DNA of 64,000 nt from Cunninghamia lanceolata (lineage: Eukaryota; Streptophyta; Pinopsida; Cupressales; Cupressaceae): the NCBI GenBank assembly GCA_027924645.1, contig BSBN01000252.1:1674001-1738000 (forward strand), written 5' to 3'. A model generated the notes under the pieces. That model ran no database searches, was not told the origin of the DNA, and saw only the letters and a program-made list of their open reading frames with translations. Positions 23,084 through 35,088 of the stretch are shown here, piece after piece; position 1 is the stretch's first letter; each line of letters begins with the position of its first letter. The position numbers were made by a program, and so were the translations under genes.

Positions 23084-26000
23084 TGTGACGCCTCGTCATG
23101 CAACCCTAGAGAGTTAGACTAACAAGAGCAAAATTACAGAGATAATTTTTTTTATTTTAAGCAAGAATTTGGAATATCAGTAGCCAAAGATATCATTATA
23201 CACAACATAAAGAAAAGTGCACTTCTAACTCCTCTAGGGAAACATAACTGCATCAGTTGAACATAAAGTCTTAACAACACAAGTGATATACATCATACCA
23301 CTACAAATAAGTATAACATTAACATTTGCAGAGATAGTTAATTACAAAGTTTCAATTCAAGATTACAAGACCGATCACGTCGGTTTACAAATAATACACT
23401 TATGAATGTATATAACAACTCTAAAAGTGGAGGACGAAACTGAATTGGAACACTTCGGCACCGATCTCGAAACAAAACATCCAAGAAGACCAATGGATAG
23501 CTCTGCCACCCAACCATGTGGAACCCTGAGGTCCACCCCTCCGAGCTAGGAGATAACAACGAGGATTCCACTAAGCCAAAGGACAAAACAATAAATATAA
23601 CCAAACGGATACAGACTTGACACAAACCAACCATATTAACAAGACTGCACAAGACAAGGCAACACTCCAGAGGCAACAACAAAAGATAGAGAGGGAAGTA
23701 GCTAAGCTACAACGAGGAGAGTGTCATCGCATGGCCCTAACATGGGTTATCTAGGCTATCTCTCACAAGAAGCCGGCCCCCATCTATGGTTATCTTGGCG
23801 ACCCCTCTCTGGCACCAGTCCCATAGGTTGACACATGCGGAGCCAACACATCCTCTCATGGGGACAAGGAGGTTGACCTTGCCAACCAGGCCTTCTCATC
23901 CCATCCTTAGCCTATGAGAGCACTCAAGGCATGGGTGAGGCAACATGCTTATCTTGTTATGTGAATTACTACCTGACCCACCTAGATATATTATTAAGTT
24001 ATCACTTGATTACAACTTCCATGGGGTTATCCAGACAGCCACTTTGGGCATCGGCCCCACCATGGAAGCCACTATCCTTCCTACATCTAGCATCCCTTAG
24101 CCAACATCGGGAAACAATGACGTGCATGGACAAGGAATCTACTAGGCATCTATCTTTTCTCAATCCAACACGTTACATAGCCAATTATAAAGTTCAAATC
24201 CACAAAACTTTTCCCCCATCCATAACAAATCTTGATTCAATTAACCCATTACAATGACATGCCACAATATTACACCAGAAACCAAGAAGCCTCACCTCTG
24301 GAGTCATATATAGTGAACACAATACCAATGTTAAAACAACCATTTTTTGACATGGACAATGCTTACGCAACTTGACGCATAGCAATCATGACATCTCTCT
24401 AGATACTTCACTTTACACTTAGCTAAAGCATAACTATAAGACTCAAACCCAGATAGATACAATGACCCAATTTAAGCATATCAATACGAAAGACAAGGTA
24501 AACAATCAAGTATTTTGAGATTCAATCCCATCTATACTCTTAACTTTTAACATGAAAATATGAGGTTATAACTTTCTTTTTAAAGAAATTTCTAACTTAC
24601 GAAAGTAATAATTTCCCTACACAACTCTAAGCATAACCTCCCATCTAATAATTTACTAACTACAATTTCTAATTAAAAAAAACAACTACAATTATATATT
24701 TTTTTCTATAAGCATAAATTTCCCATCAACATTTTACTAACTACAATTTCTAATAAAACAACTACAATTATATATTTTTTTCTATAAGCATAAATTTATC
24801 ATCAACATTTTACTAACTACAATTTCTAAAAAAACAACTACGATTATATATTTTTTCTATAAGCATAAATTTCCCATCAACATTTTACTAACTAGAATTT
24901 CTAATAAAACAACTACAATTATATATATATATTGCTATAATAATGAGATAAGTATAATACCGAATATTAATTCCAAACCTATCTTAAAAAGTGGCAGAAA
25001 GTTTAATCAAGAAATATGACAACGTATCTAACCAAAGACTACCTTATGCGATTCTTACTGACAGTAATATGAGTCCCATTAGAAGCTTCCTTAGTCGATG
25101 CATAAACCATTCTAAATTCACTGGAATCACACGTTACTCAAATTGAAAGAAGAATATCATAACATCTGCAAATCATGGCACTAACTCAGGAAGAGAAAAC
25201 AGTGATAGACACAACTCAGAGGAAGCTCCAACACTGAAAGCGTATGGCCAGGGAGAGAGATGCAAGCAAGGTAGATCTCAGAGAATGGGAAAGCACAGAA
25301 TGCCATTCCTCATTTAGCTCTAATGACGTGAGAGAGAGCAGAGGCACAAAATGTCTGGCTAGATACAATGTAATAGCAGCATCATATCCTAGATCTGACA
25401 TGGGAGATCAAATAGGTAGAGACCTGAAACCAATAAGGAAGTATTACAAAAGCTGAGATGACAGCGACTGGTAGTAGTATATTCAAAAAGATTTCAGAGA
25501 GCTCCAAAAACTCCCAACAGCACTCGCCTAAATGGGGAGGAATCTTGAATTAAGAACTTTAATAGAGACAGAGGAGGATTACAAAGAGAAGATCGAACCA
25601 CGAATTCTAGCAGGGACAAAACATACGGCAATCTCCATTACATTGACTGAGGTAAAATTACAAATAAAATTGCATTTGGTTGAAATCGATTTCAGATTCA
25701 TAGCACGAGAGCTTTGTTACAAGTCACCATTCTGAAAGTTAAAACTGGGTGAGGCTGTACTACGGCATAGAGGACAACCAAGGACGAATGGTCAAGAAGT
25801 TGGTAATTGATTTATATGGGTCATTATCTTTTAATTGGGATCACTTGAATGATTACAATTGATTGGGCTCTAAAATTTCAAGGAGGATTTTGACATAGAA
25901 TAAACCAGAAGAGAAATGAACTTGGAAGTAATTACAGAGGTTATAACATTAACAACCCTCAAGGTGTAATTCCAAAGATGGGAGCGTGGTCAGGGAAACT

Positions 26001-27217
26001 ACACTTGAACACAGAGCACAAGACGGTCATGCCAAGAGAAATAAGATTTAAATTCTAAGCTACAAAAATGCAAAATTTCACAGAGAGACAACATCACATA
26101 CCCGAATTTTAGTCCCACTTCAGATCTCCATTTCCCGTAACCAATTCTTTGTTTTTCCCCAATTTCTGTATTCTCCCTTCTCCGAAATAATCCCTCCCCT
26201 TTAAAAATGGCTAATCTCATAAATTATCACAGTCATGCATCCGTTACCCAAAATCCCCACTCCTCTGAGAATTTGAAAATTTTACTAATAATAGAGATTT
26301 CCACAAATCTTGAAAATTCCCATTCGACAACTCATAACATTAATTTATTACCTAATATTATTCTTTACCAGTTATATATATTTATTAACCATGAGAAACT
26401 TCAGATGCTTAAAAAAAATAATTAATTTATTCAATAATGAATTTTACTTGAGCAATATTCCAAACTATACGACTACTCAGAATACTATAAGATTTAACAT
26501 ATAGATAGCATTATCATTCTAATAATAGTTTGTTAAAGTATTACCAAAAGAACACATAGACATAACTTAAACAAACTCAACAATGCTCCACAACACGTGA
26601 CGACCAACAACATGAAGCGAGGATCAAACGTCACATCACGACACACGATCACAACTGAGAATTGAGTCTGACCTAGGGAATAAACCTCATGTTATCTCCA
26701 TCAACATTATCCATTGGTGCAAGGGCCCGCTCAGACCTGCTAAGTTAGGTGAAGTCGAGGCCTGGTACCTGCAACCTGCATGAGAACAATAGGTCATATA
26801 CAAGCAACTGCATATATATATTAAACACACATAGTCAGAGAATCACGGCGTAGTAGGGTGCTCGAAACGAGTAGTACTACACTGTTCCTGCTCTAACACA
26901 AGACTATAAATATTTTTATTTGAATTCAGATATCAACAGATCGAATAAAACATGATAATATTAAACCAATACTAATCATGTCAAACTCATCATAACTGGA
27001 ACAATAATAATGCCATCATAAACTCGTAACACATGCCAAAACTATATTAATCGAACATAGTCCACCATGGTCAAAATAAGTATAAACCATAAGCCTAATA
27101 ACTCAAATGTCTCAGACTGTCTAAATGCAATGAAAGAACTAACAACTGTCTTAGAACTGATAGAGAGAAATGTGAAACTAGCAACTATCACAAGCCAAAA
27201 CACAAGGGGGCATTACA
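23084..27217 (-). mobile_element. 5' LTR of element B, intact, 4134 bp
   Basis: It runs from TGTGACGCCTCG to CATTACA on the plus strand, so the element-sense LTR is TGTAATG...GCGTCACA with matching TG/CA ends. It is the reference that reveals insertion C in its partner. It has the same ~75-bp tandem array (24650-24935). By eye roughly one base in 25 differs from the other LTR. Open frames inside it (24194-24385, 25532-25735, 26207-26425 and similar) have shadow counterparts in the other LTR and are not genes. Confidence 0.95.
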
Positions 27218-27222
27218 ATGCC

Positions 27223-30200
27223 ACTCCATACAAGGTATTTTGGTTAAACAAAGGGCAACAAGTGTTAGTGAATGAACAAAGTTGGGTAGAATTCCATATA
27301 GGGGGTTATAAGGACAAGGTCTTGTGTGACATCATCCCTATGGATGCTTGTCATGTACTCCTTGGTAGACCATGGCAATATGATAGAAATGCCAAACATG
27401 ATGGTAGAAAGAACACATATGTCATAGAGAAGGATGGAGTCTCATATACTCTAACACCATTGAAAGATGAAGATAAAACACCACAAGTGGAATCCAATGT
27501 GATGTTGGTAAAAGAAAAGGAATTCATAAAGACCATGAAAGAGGAAGAAAAAGGATTTGCAATAATGATCAGGCCAAGGACTGTTGTGACAGCAACAAAG
27601 TTTGATGATTTGCCTATGGAGGTCCAAGATTTATTGAACAAGTATGTTGACATTGTGGTCGATGAACTCCCAAACTCCCTACCACCAATGAGGGATATTA
27701 GCCATCATATTGACTTCATACCAGGGGCTGGCTTGCCTAATAAAGCAACATACAAGATGACACCACAACAAAATGAGGAGATTAAGAGACAAGTCCAAGA
27801 ATTGCTTGATAAGGGACTAATCAAAGAAAGACTTAGTCCTTGTGCGGTTCCCACTGTCTTAGCACCCAAAAGGGAGGTGAATGGAGGATGTGCACTGATT
27901 CTAGAGCCATCATATAAGATTACAATCAGATATAGATTTCCCATGCCACGGATAGAAGACTTGATGGATTATCCAGGTGGAGCATGCTACTTTTCCAAAA
28001 TAGACCTTAAGAGTGGGTATCACCAAATCAGGATTAGACCAGGGGATGAATGGAAGACAACATTTAAGACAAATGAAGGGATTTATGAGTGGCTTGTGAT
28101 GCCTTTTGGTCTCTCAAATGCACCCAACACCTTCATGAGGTTGATGAATGAAGTTCTCAAGCCTTTTATTGGTAAGTTTGTAGTGGTTTATCTTGATGAT
28201 ATTCTTGTTTTTAGTAAAACAAAGGAAGAACATTTGCATCATTTGGATTTGGTTTTGAGAAGATTGAAAGAAGAGAAACTAATGATTAATCTGAAGAAAT
28301 GTGAGTTTATGAAGACAAAATTGGTGTATCTTGGTTTTGTGATTAAAAAGGGCACCTTGAAGATGGATCCAAGTAAGTTTGAAGCTATTCTAAGTTGACC
28401 TCCACCCAAATCAGTTGTTGAGGTAAGGAGTTTCTAGGGATTGGCAAGTTTCTATAGGAAATTTATAAGAAGTTTCAGTCATGTGTGTGCACCCATCATT
28501 GACACCATAAAGGGAGATAAAATAAAGAAGTTTGTTTGGACCAATGAGGTTGAGAAAAACTTTCAATACATGAAAAAAAGAGTAGCAAAGCGGCCCATAT
28601 TAGCCTTACCAGATTTCAATAAGGTGTTTACTATTGAGTGTGATGCAAGTGGCTATGCCATAGGGGCGGTGTTGAGTCAAGAGGGCAGGCCCATTGCCTT
28701 CTTTAGTGAAAAACTTAATGAGGCTAAGAAGAAATACTCTTCCTATGACCTAGAGATGTATGCTTTGGTTCAGTCCTTGAAGAAATGGAGGCATTATCTA
28801 CTTCCAAAGGAGTTTATAGTCTTTATTGATAACCATGCTCTCCAATTTTTGAACACTCAAGAGAAACTTAGTCATAGGCATGTCAAATGGGTGGAATATT
28901 TGCAAGGTTACACTTTCACCATCAAACATAAGAAGGGGAATTCAAACAAAGCGGTTGATGCATTGAGTAGAAGGACACTAATGGTGCAAGAGATCCAATT
29001 GCAAAGTGTAGGGGTTGAAGCACTAAAAGGTATGTATATAGATGATGTTGATTTCAAGGAGATTTATGCATCTTGTAACTAATCTAATGGTGTTCCTCAT
29101 GAGATACGTTCTGATTTTCTGATTCAAGAGGGTTTGTTATTCAAAGGGGCCCAACTTTGTGTGCCTAAGTGTTCAATGAGAGATAATTTGATAAAAGAGA
29201 AGCATAGTGGTAGGCTTGCAGGTCATTTTGGTCTTGATAAGATCTTGGAGTAGCTGAGAAGGCATTATTTTTGGCCTAAGATGCAAATTGATGTAAGGAA
29301 ATTTGTTGAGAAATGTGTTATTTGTCAAAAGGCAAAAGGGAGCAGCACAAATGTAGGCTTGTATCAGTCTCTTCCTATTCCAAATAGGCCTTGGGAGTCT
29401 ATAAGTATGAATTTTGTAATGGGCTTACCAAAAATACCTAGAGGTTTTGATTCCATCTATGTTGTAGTGGACTGGTTCTCCAAGATGGCACATTTCATCC
29501 CATGCAAGAGCACCAATGATGCCTATTATATTACAGGTTTGTTCTTCAAAGAAGTGGTAATGATTCATTGTTTTCCTTTGAGTATTGTTTCAGATAGAGA
29601 TAGTAAGTTTGTTGGGCATTTTTGGAGAATTTTGTGGAAGAAACTTGGCACTAACCTTAGTTTTAGCTTTGCCTATCACCCTCAAACTAATGGGTAGATA
29701 GAGGTGGTTAAGAGGAGCCTTGGAAACCTCTTAATATATCTCACCAAAGAGTATTCTACTCAATGGGATCTGATCTTGCCTCAGGCAGAGTTTACATATA
29801 ATGATTCAATGAATAGAAGTGTGGGTAAGAGTCCTTTTAAAGTTGTTTATGGTTTGCATCCTAGAGGGATCTTTGAATTGAGGAATATCAGTGGAATGGA
29901 GAGGATGAGTGTTGAGGGTGAGCAATTTGTTGTGGCTATGAAGGAGATTCACCAACAGGTCAAGGATCACCTACAAAAGAGTGTTGACAAATATAAGCAA
30001 AGGGCTGATGCACACCTGAGAGAAGTCCATTTCAAGGTTGGAGATTTGGTTCTAGCCCATCTGAGAAAGAAGAGATTTCCCAAGGGATAGTACTCCAAGT
30101 TGCAAATGAAGAAGACTGGGCCTTGTAGGGTTGTTTACAAGTTTGGTCCCAATGCATATGAGATTGAGTTACCAAGTGGGATTGGTATTTCACCTATATT

Positions 30201-30499
30201 TAATGTATCTGACTTGTACCCTTTCAAAGGGGACGTTGTTGTAGGTAATGAAGTAGGTTCCCAAGCATTTGCAGATGATGAATGGATCCAAGACCTTCCA
30301 CCTAGTAGACCTCTGGAGTTGGAGTGCATCCTCGATACCAAGGAACTCAAGAAGACAAGAAACACATCTTCAATATTTGGTCAACTGGAGGGGTCATCCT
30401 GTGGAAGATGCTACTTGGAAGTATGAATCTAATATTATCAAGCATGGATATACTATTGTAGACCTTCACTCAAGTGGGACCTGTGTTTTCTTCCCCTAG
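27223..30499 (+). pseudogene. pol: pol of element A: protease end, RT, RNase H, integrase, chromodomain
   Basis: The reading frame resumes right after the ATGCC duplication. The end of protease (MDACHVLLGRPWQYD) lies at about 27341-27385. RT spans 27700-28330, with FSKIDLKSGYHQI and the catalytic VYLDDILVF at about 28185-28211. A TGA (28396-28398) replaces Trp and a TAG follows near 28436. RNase H (TIECDASGYAIGAVL) is at about 28632-28676. Integrase has the HHCC finger (H...H...CVICQK, 29196-29330), the catalytic Asp after FDSIYVVV, Asp in VSDRDSKF and Glu in IEVVKRSL, the latter preceded by TAG. A chromodomain follows at about 30330-30470 (QYLVNWRGHPVEDATW) but is reached only by a frameshift near 30355. 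Stops also occur at 29080, 29251 and 30088. Confidence 0.93.
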
Positions 30500-30505
30500 G
30501 GTGTA

Positions 30506-31658
30506 TGGTGCAGGGGCATCAGGAACCTCATAAGCATACCTTGTTGTCATTTTTGGTTTTTGGTTTGTTTGAGTGTTTTGGAGTCTAATAAGGTCATTTA
30601 TGACCATTTGGGATCATGTTGATCCATTTTGGAGTGTTATATGTCCATTGGTCAAAAATTGTAAAAGTTGTCAATGTTGCTCAAAAAGTTGTCAAGCAAC
30701 TTTGGCAAAAAGTGTCAAAATGGTGTTTTGTTAGCAAACTAATCAACAGGTGGTTGAAAATAGTTGGAATTGATGGGAAATTATAAAGGCACACTCCAAA
30801 CTTGAGTGGAGGATTGGAGACATTGTTTTTGAAGTTCTGGTGAATGAAAGCAATCATTTATGTGCATTTCTAACGTTGCAGACCTATTCCTTCACTTTGC
30901 ATAGACTGTACAGTCCATATGTTGGTATGAAATCGATTGGCTTGAGTTGACATGTGAATCTTCTTTATTTGCTTCTAGTGGCATCAAATTTCATTGAGTT
31001 ACTAGAAAGTTATTGCATTTTCTTTAAAAACTCTCAAAACCCTACCTAGGGCAACCAGTGAGGAGGAAAAATGATGTAATTCGACCTTCCACCTATGGGA
31101 AATCTCCAAAATGCGTGGAAAGGTCTTTGTACATGTAGTTTATCATACTTCAAATTTGCAAGGGCCTAATGAAAGGTTTGGCACGTGCTTAGTTCACTAG
31201 TAGGTCTAATATTTGCATGTATCAAACTATGTAACAACAAAGGCAAGGAAGAATAGATGAATCAAGGTCTGGTTTTGTTTGTTTGTCATAGGTAGTGATA
31301 GGGGATGTGGAGAGAGGTCATACAGACCTGAACCAAGGGTTTTGAACATTTTTGAAAGGTTGATACAAGGCTTGTTATGATTGTCTCAAGAGGACTGATT
31401 GTGTATGACTGTCCCAAGTTGTAAGCCCATAAACTGCTGCATTGTTGAGTCATCACATGGAAGTTGTCCATGATCATTTAAGCCTCATGACAAGTCTACC
31501 ATGATATTTGCCCTACTTAAGGTATGTTGAATCTAAGCCTCAAAAGGAGTTCAATGTTAGGGTCTAAAGAGGCGCACCTAGGAGCAACAATGGAGAAGGT
31601 GTAAGGATACCTTGTCATTTTGAGTTGTAAGCCTAAAGAATGTCCTTCCTTTGCATCA
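30506..31658 (+). mobile_element. 3' LTR of element A
   Basis: 1153 bp, TGGTGCAGGGGCATCAGG to CCTTTGCATCA, matching 6918-8072 throughout. The TATA-like TATAAAGG is at 30782-30789. The sequence just upstream is not a clear polypurine tract, so plus-strand priming of A is not explained by an obvious motif. The target duplication GTTAT follows at 31659-31663. Confidence 0.95.
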
Positions 31659-31663
31659 GTTAT

Positions 31664-31765
31664 ACATAGCTAGAGCTAGACTAGAGTTTTAAACCTGATT
31701 GTTATTATCTAGGACACTTCACTAGTTCTCAGATGGCATAAAGAATCAATTGATTCTCATTATCT
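31664..31765. repeat. Continuation of the tandem unit interrupted by element A
   Basis: ACATAGCTAGAGCTAGACTA and the following ~100 bp match unit 1 at about 6649-6750 and complete the unit cut at 6917. Confidence 0.85.
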
Positions 31766-33102
31766 ATACCCTCGCGAAGGGAAGGGCCACTTCCAGAAGG
31801 AAGGTGTGTAGGGGACCGTTGGTTTGTGGTTGGAGGAAAAGCACCTGGGCGATGCTCTCTCTCTTTCTCTCTCCTGCAGTTGACTATCGAAGACTTGTGA
31901 ACAAGAAACATTACTTATTATGTAAATGGAAATTGAAACATGTTGTAGTCACAAGGAAAGCGCCCATTTGTATGTATACTTAACAAATATGTAAAATTTG
32001 TAAGTCGCATGTGAAGCGACCATAAATTGAAATTATCTATTGAACTTTGGAAATTGCAAATATATTATTGTTGGACTTAATGCTCTTAAAAAAATGGGAT
32101 TTTTGTATTATTTGTATTTATTTATTTAATATTCTAGTTGGGATGTTACATTCCACAACCTTTTCTAGTGTTTCCCTATTGCATCAAAAGAGAGCTCTAG
32201 ATAGAGTATAAACATATAAATCTAAGTGGAAATGATAAAGGAATTTCACTAGTTGAAAATGCAAATATGGAAGCTCAAAGTGGCACATGATTTGTTTGAC
32301 AGAGAACCTCAAGAAACGTTGGCTCATGGACTACGATTATTGTAGGGTATGCACATGATACGTTTGTTAAAATGGCATTAAACTTCCATACAATTATTTT
32401 TTAGAAAATTTTAGGAAAAAACTAAAACCCTTGGTTGCGACTTCCCTGTTATACGAAAAGAAGATATTCAAAAACGTTTTGGTCATAATAAGAATAATAA
32501 TAAACGAGACATGACATTCAAAAAAGTTTTGGTCATAATAAGAATAATAATAAATGAGATGTTAGATGTTATAGTAGCGATTGCTCTAGTAGAGATATAT
32601 GCAAGTGAAGAATTACAAAAATAAAAATAACATGTAAGTTGTTTGACAGAAGCCTCACAACATTATCTTTATGCAAAAATACAAATATTACAAGTTATGC
32701 ACAAAAGGTTTGTTTATAAGTACTTAGAAGCTTTTAAGCACATGCAATTGGTGAGTGTAAGTCAATTTTCACACCCTTGGCCATGACTTTCTATCCTGTG
32801 TAGGCTTGAAAGAAAACAAGAGTTGACAAATATATAAAAATAAAACATTTTGATAGTTTAAAATGATAAGTGGAAGCATAGACAAGGCATGCCAATTGTT
32901 TGACAAATTGCCTAAAAATATATGGCAACTAAGCGCCTAGAGCTATTCATCATGAACTGCACAACAATTCCTATCAAAAGCATTTAAAACAAAACATTCT
33001 TGCTACTAGTTTCCCATGGATACCTTCAAAAAATTAATAAATTTATAGAAATTCATGCATCCAAAACTCATGGAAACAAATTTTCTTTGCAAGACATATA
33101 CA
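31766..33102. other. Intergenic DNA between elements A and D
   Basis: No coding frame is supported. A 50-bp tandem duplication lies at 32466-32565 (TCAAAAA(C/A)GTTTTGGTCATA followed by AGAATAATAATAAA). A small hairpin CCCTCGCGAAGGG lies at about 31769. The sequence around 31790-32160 has LTR-like texture but no second copy here to prove it. Confidence 0.5.
32466..32565. repeat. 50-bp tandem duplication
   Basis: Units 32466-32515 and 32516-32565 share TTTTGGTCATAATAAGAATA and differ mostly at their ends (ACGAGACA against ATGAGATG). Confidence 0.9.
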
Positions 33103-33353
33103 TGTAATGTCGGAAAATGTCCCCTTGGGGACTTTTCCCTCAAAAGGTTTAGCTCCCGGGTCTCTAGTGTGCATTTAGGACATCTTGCATCATAATTCAA
33201 CATCCCGATGAAATGAACCCTGAGTATCATGACAAGTGGGGCCTAGGGGGACCCCTTGAACCTAACCCTACCCAAAATAGGGGGGAGGACTTGGGTGCTC
33301 GCGCCCTAGTCCTGCCCTATTTTGGGTCAGGCTCAAATTTCTAGTGTCGGTTT

Positions 33354-34753
33354 TGTTGGTTTTAGGACAGACAACTGAGAGGGGGTGAATCAGTTGTCAC
33401 CAAAACTTTCTTTTCTTTAAACACTTAAATCCTTCTTGTAATTCTACAACATAATAATGATTTAATCATGGAAACACAATGCAATATCTCAAGAGCAGAA
33501 ACACATTAACACATATGACACCAAGATTTTAACGTGGAAAACCCGATTAAGGGAAAAACCACAGGGTGACTAACCCAAGATTGTATTCTTTGTTAAAAGA
33601 ATAAGAAGAACAAAATGACACTTGCCAATTAGGGCTCACTGCCCGAGCACACTGCTCGCAAGAGACCCACTGCCTACAGGAGACACACTGTCTACAGAAT
33701 AATATAAATATTACATACTTGAACTGGAGATTAGCATCTTCACCATGCTTGAGATAGTTCCATTTAAGTTCAACACTTCTTCTCATTTTTCGCTCTTCTC
33801 CTCTCTACCACTTTCTCGTCTCAACTAAGGATACTTTGAAGTGACTTCACAAATCTTATTTATACAAGACATCGACTTTGGGATAATCATCAAAGTTCAC
33901 ACAATACATACTTTATTTTATTACAGAGCAATTACACAAATACAACTTGACTTATTACAAAAGACTTCATGCGAATCACCACACCGTCGGCCACACATAT
34001 CTGGGACTTTAATTTTCTTTGAGGAACACGATATGCTTCGTAGAACATCTTCAAGATCATCCACAAGATGTGTAAAACATCCGGTCGGCCAAGATTAGGA
34101 AGAACACCATCACCTGAAAGTAAATCTTCAATTACGAGCTCAATCTTCAATGCAGACTGCTAACACGAACCAGACACAACCTAGAGACCCTCACAAGCTT
34201 GCCTGAATCACCAAGAACATCCACACCACTTTTGCTTACTGAAATCATTCACATCTCCATCCGAAGCCTCAAGAACACAGTCAGTCATCACTGTCTCATT
34301 AGAATAAATGCTTGTGGACCTCCAGACCATGAACCAATTGAGTTGTCAATTCACATTGGCTTCCTAAACATGCCACCAGATCCGCAGAACAAGATATTGC
34401 ATTTCTGGATCTCACTGGACCTATTTGTGTCACTCTGTCACCTCTAAACAGCTACCAGAACCAGTTTTACTCATATGGCCATAACTTCCCCAAATCTTCA
34501 TGCAGATCTCTCAAATATTGACTGAATCATCTCTAGACACATATCTACAAACCCTTTGATGCGCATTCTCTGATCTTCATCTAGCTGGGATCTTCACTTC
34601 ATAGAGCTCCATTGTCTTCACTGTTCTTCTCTGTTCCTGATAGGACTAATTTTCTCAATATCCTCAGCATATAGCTCATCTAATCCTTGACATCAATGCA
34701 ACAGGAGTATGTTGACATCAATGACAATATCGGTTAGGCTCATACTTGCAACA
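33354..34753 (-). mobile_element. 3' LTR of element E
   Basis: 1400 bp, matching 39307-40708. A minus-strand TATA-like TATAAATAA lies at 33856-33864 and is conserved in the partner at 39812-39820. Plus-strand open frames here (33841-34098, 34199-34447) have degraded counterparts in the other LTR and are not genes. Confidence 0.95.
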
Positions 34754-34766
34754 ATCTCCCCCTTTG
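34754..34766 (-). other. Polypurine tract of element E
   Basis: The minus strand reads CAAAGGGGGAGAT directly before the 3' LTR start TGTTGCAAG. Confidence 0.85.
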
Positions 34767-35088
34767 TCATTGATGGCAACATATGATGTGAAAAATTGTT
34801 TTAACCATCAAGACAAGAACTTCTCCTCATTAACTGACATGGCTCCCCTATCAACAAAAATCATTCATATGTCTTCTCTTTCTTTGCTCCTCCCCCTTTG
34901 ATCAACAACCACTTTTTGTTTTTCACATGTCTTCTCTCCCCCTTTGACATCAATGGCAAAGGGCACATACTTGCATCAATACTTCAGAATCATACAGACT
35001 ACTCCCCTTGAGTGGCAGCTTCCTATCATCAATCTAGACCACAAGATATGACTGTGAGATCCACCGGACTGATGCACATTAGTGCACC
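34767..35088 (-). other. Non-coding 3' segment of element E
   Basis: About 320 bp between the polyprotein stop and the polypurine tract, with CTTTGTCATTGATGGCAA-type words on the plus strand repeated near 34770 and 34940. There is no envelope-like ORF. Confidence 0.6.

Larger units (their letters stand above)
9478..27217 (-). mobile_element. Element B: Tekay-like Ty3/gypsy chromovirus inserted in A's protease
   Basis: 17.7 kb including insertion C. It is flanked by the 5-bp duplication ATGCC at 9473-9477 and 27218-27222. Orientation is minus: the 5' LTR is at 23084-27217, the 3' LTR at 9478-18281. The primer binding site lies at about 23063-23081 and a G14 polypurine tract at 18283-18300. 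The coding region (22935 to 18307) has gag, protease, RT, RNase H, integrase and a C-terminal chromodomain-like region. Very long LTRs plus a C-terminal chromodomain fit the Tekay (Del) lineage; that lineage name is my inference from layout and motif style. The polyprotein is full of stops. Confidence 0.95.
6918..31658 (+). mobile_element. Element A: Ty3/gypsy chromovirus, split by element B
   Basis: The element has LTRs 6918-8072 and 30506-31658, flanked by the 5-bp target duplication GTTAT at 6913-6917 and 31659-31663. A primer binding site follows the 5' LTR. The interior carries gag (8140-9477), then, after a 17.7-kb foreign insertion (B), the rest of protease, reverse transcriptase, RNase H, integrase and a chromodomain (27223-30499). 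Removing B and its duplicated ATGCC leaves an element of about 7 kb, the usual size for plant chromoviruses. Premature stops and a frameshift show it is dead. By eye the LTRs differ at about one site in twenty, so it is not young. The clade within chromoviruses is not assigned. Confidence 0.95.

Noticed and set aside
27351..27944. Minus-strand frames opposite A's RT
   Set aside because: Shadows of the RT and protease coding frame.
33841..34447. Plus-strand open frames in the E LTR
   Set aside because: LTR sequence; the counterpart frames at 39704-40343 are shorter or broken, and the element codes on the other strand.
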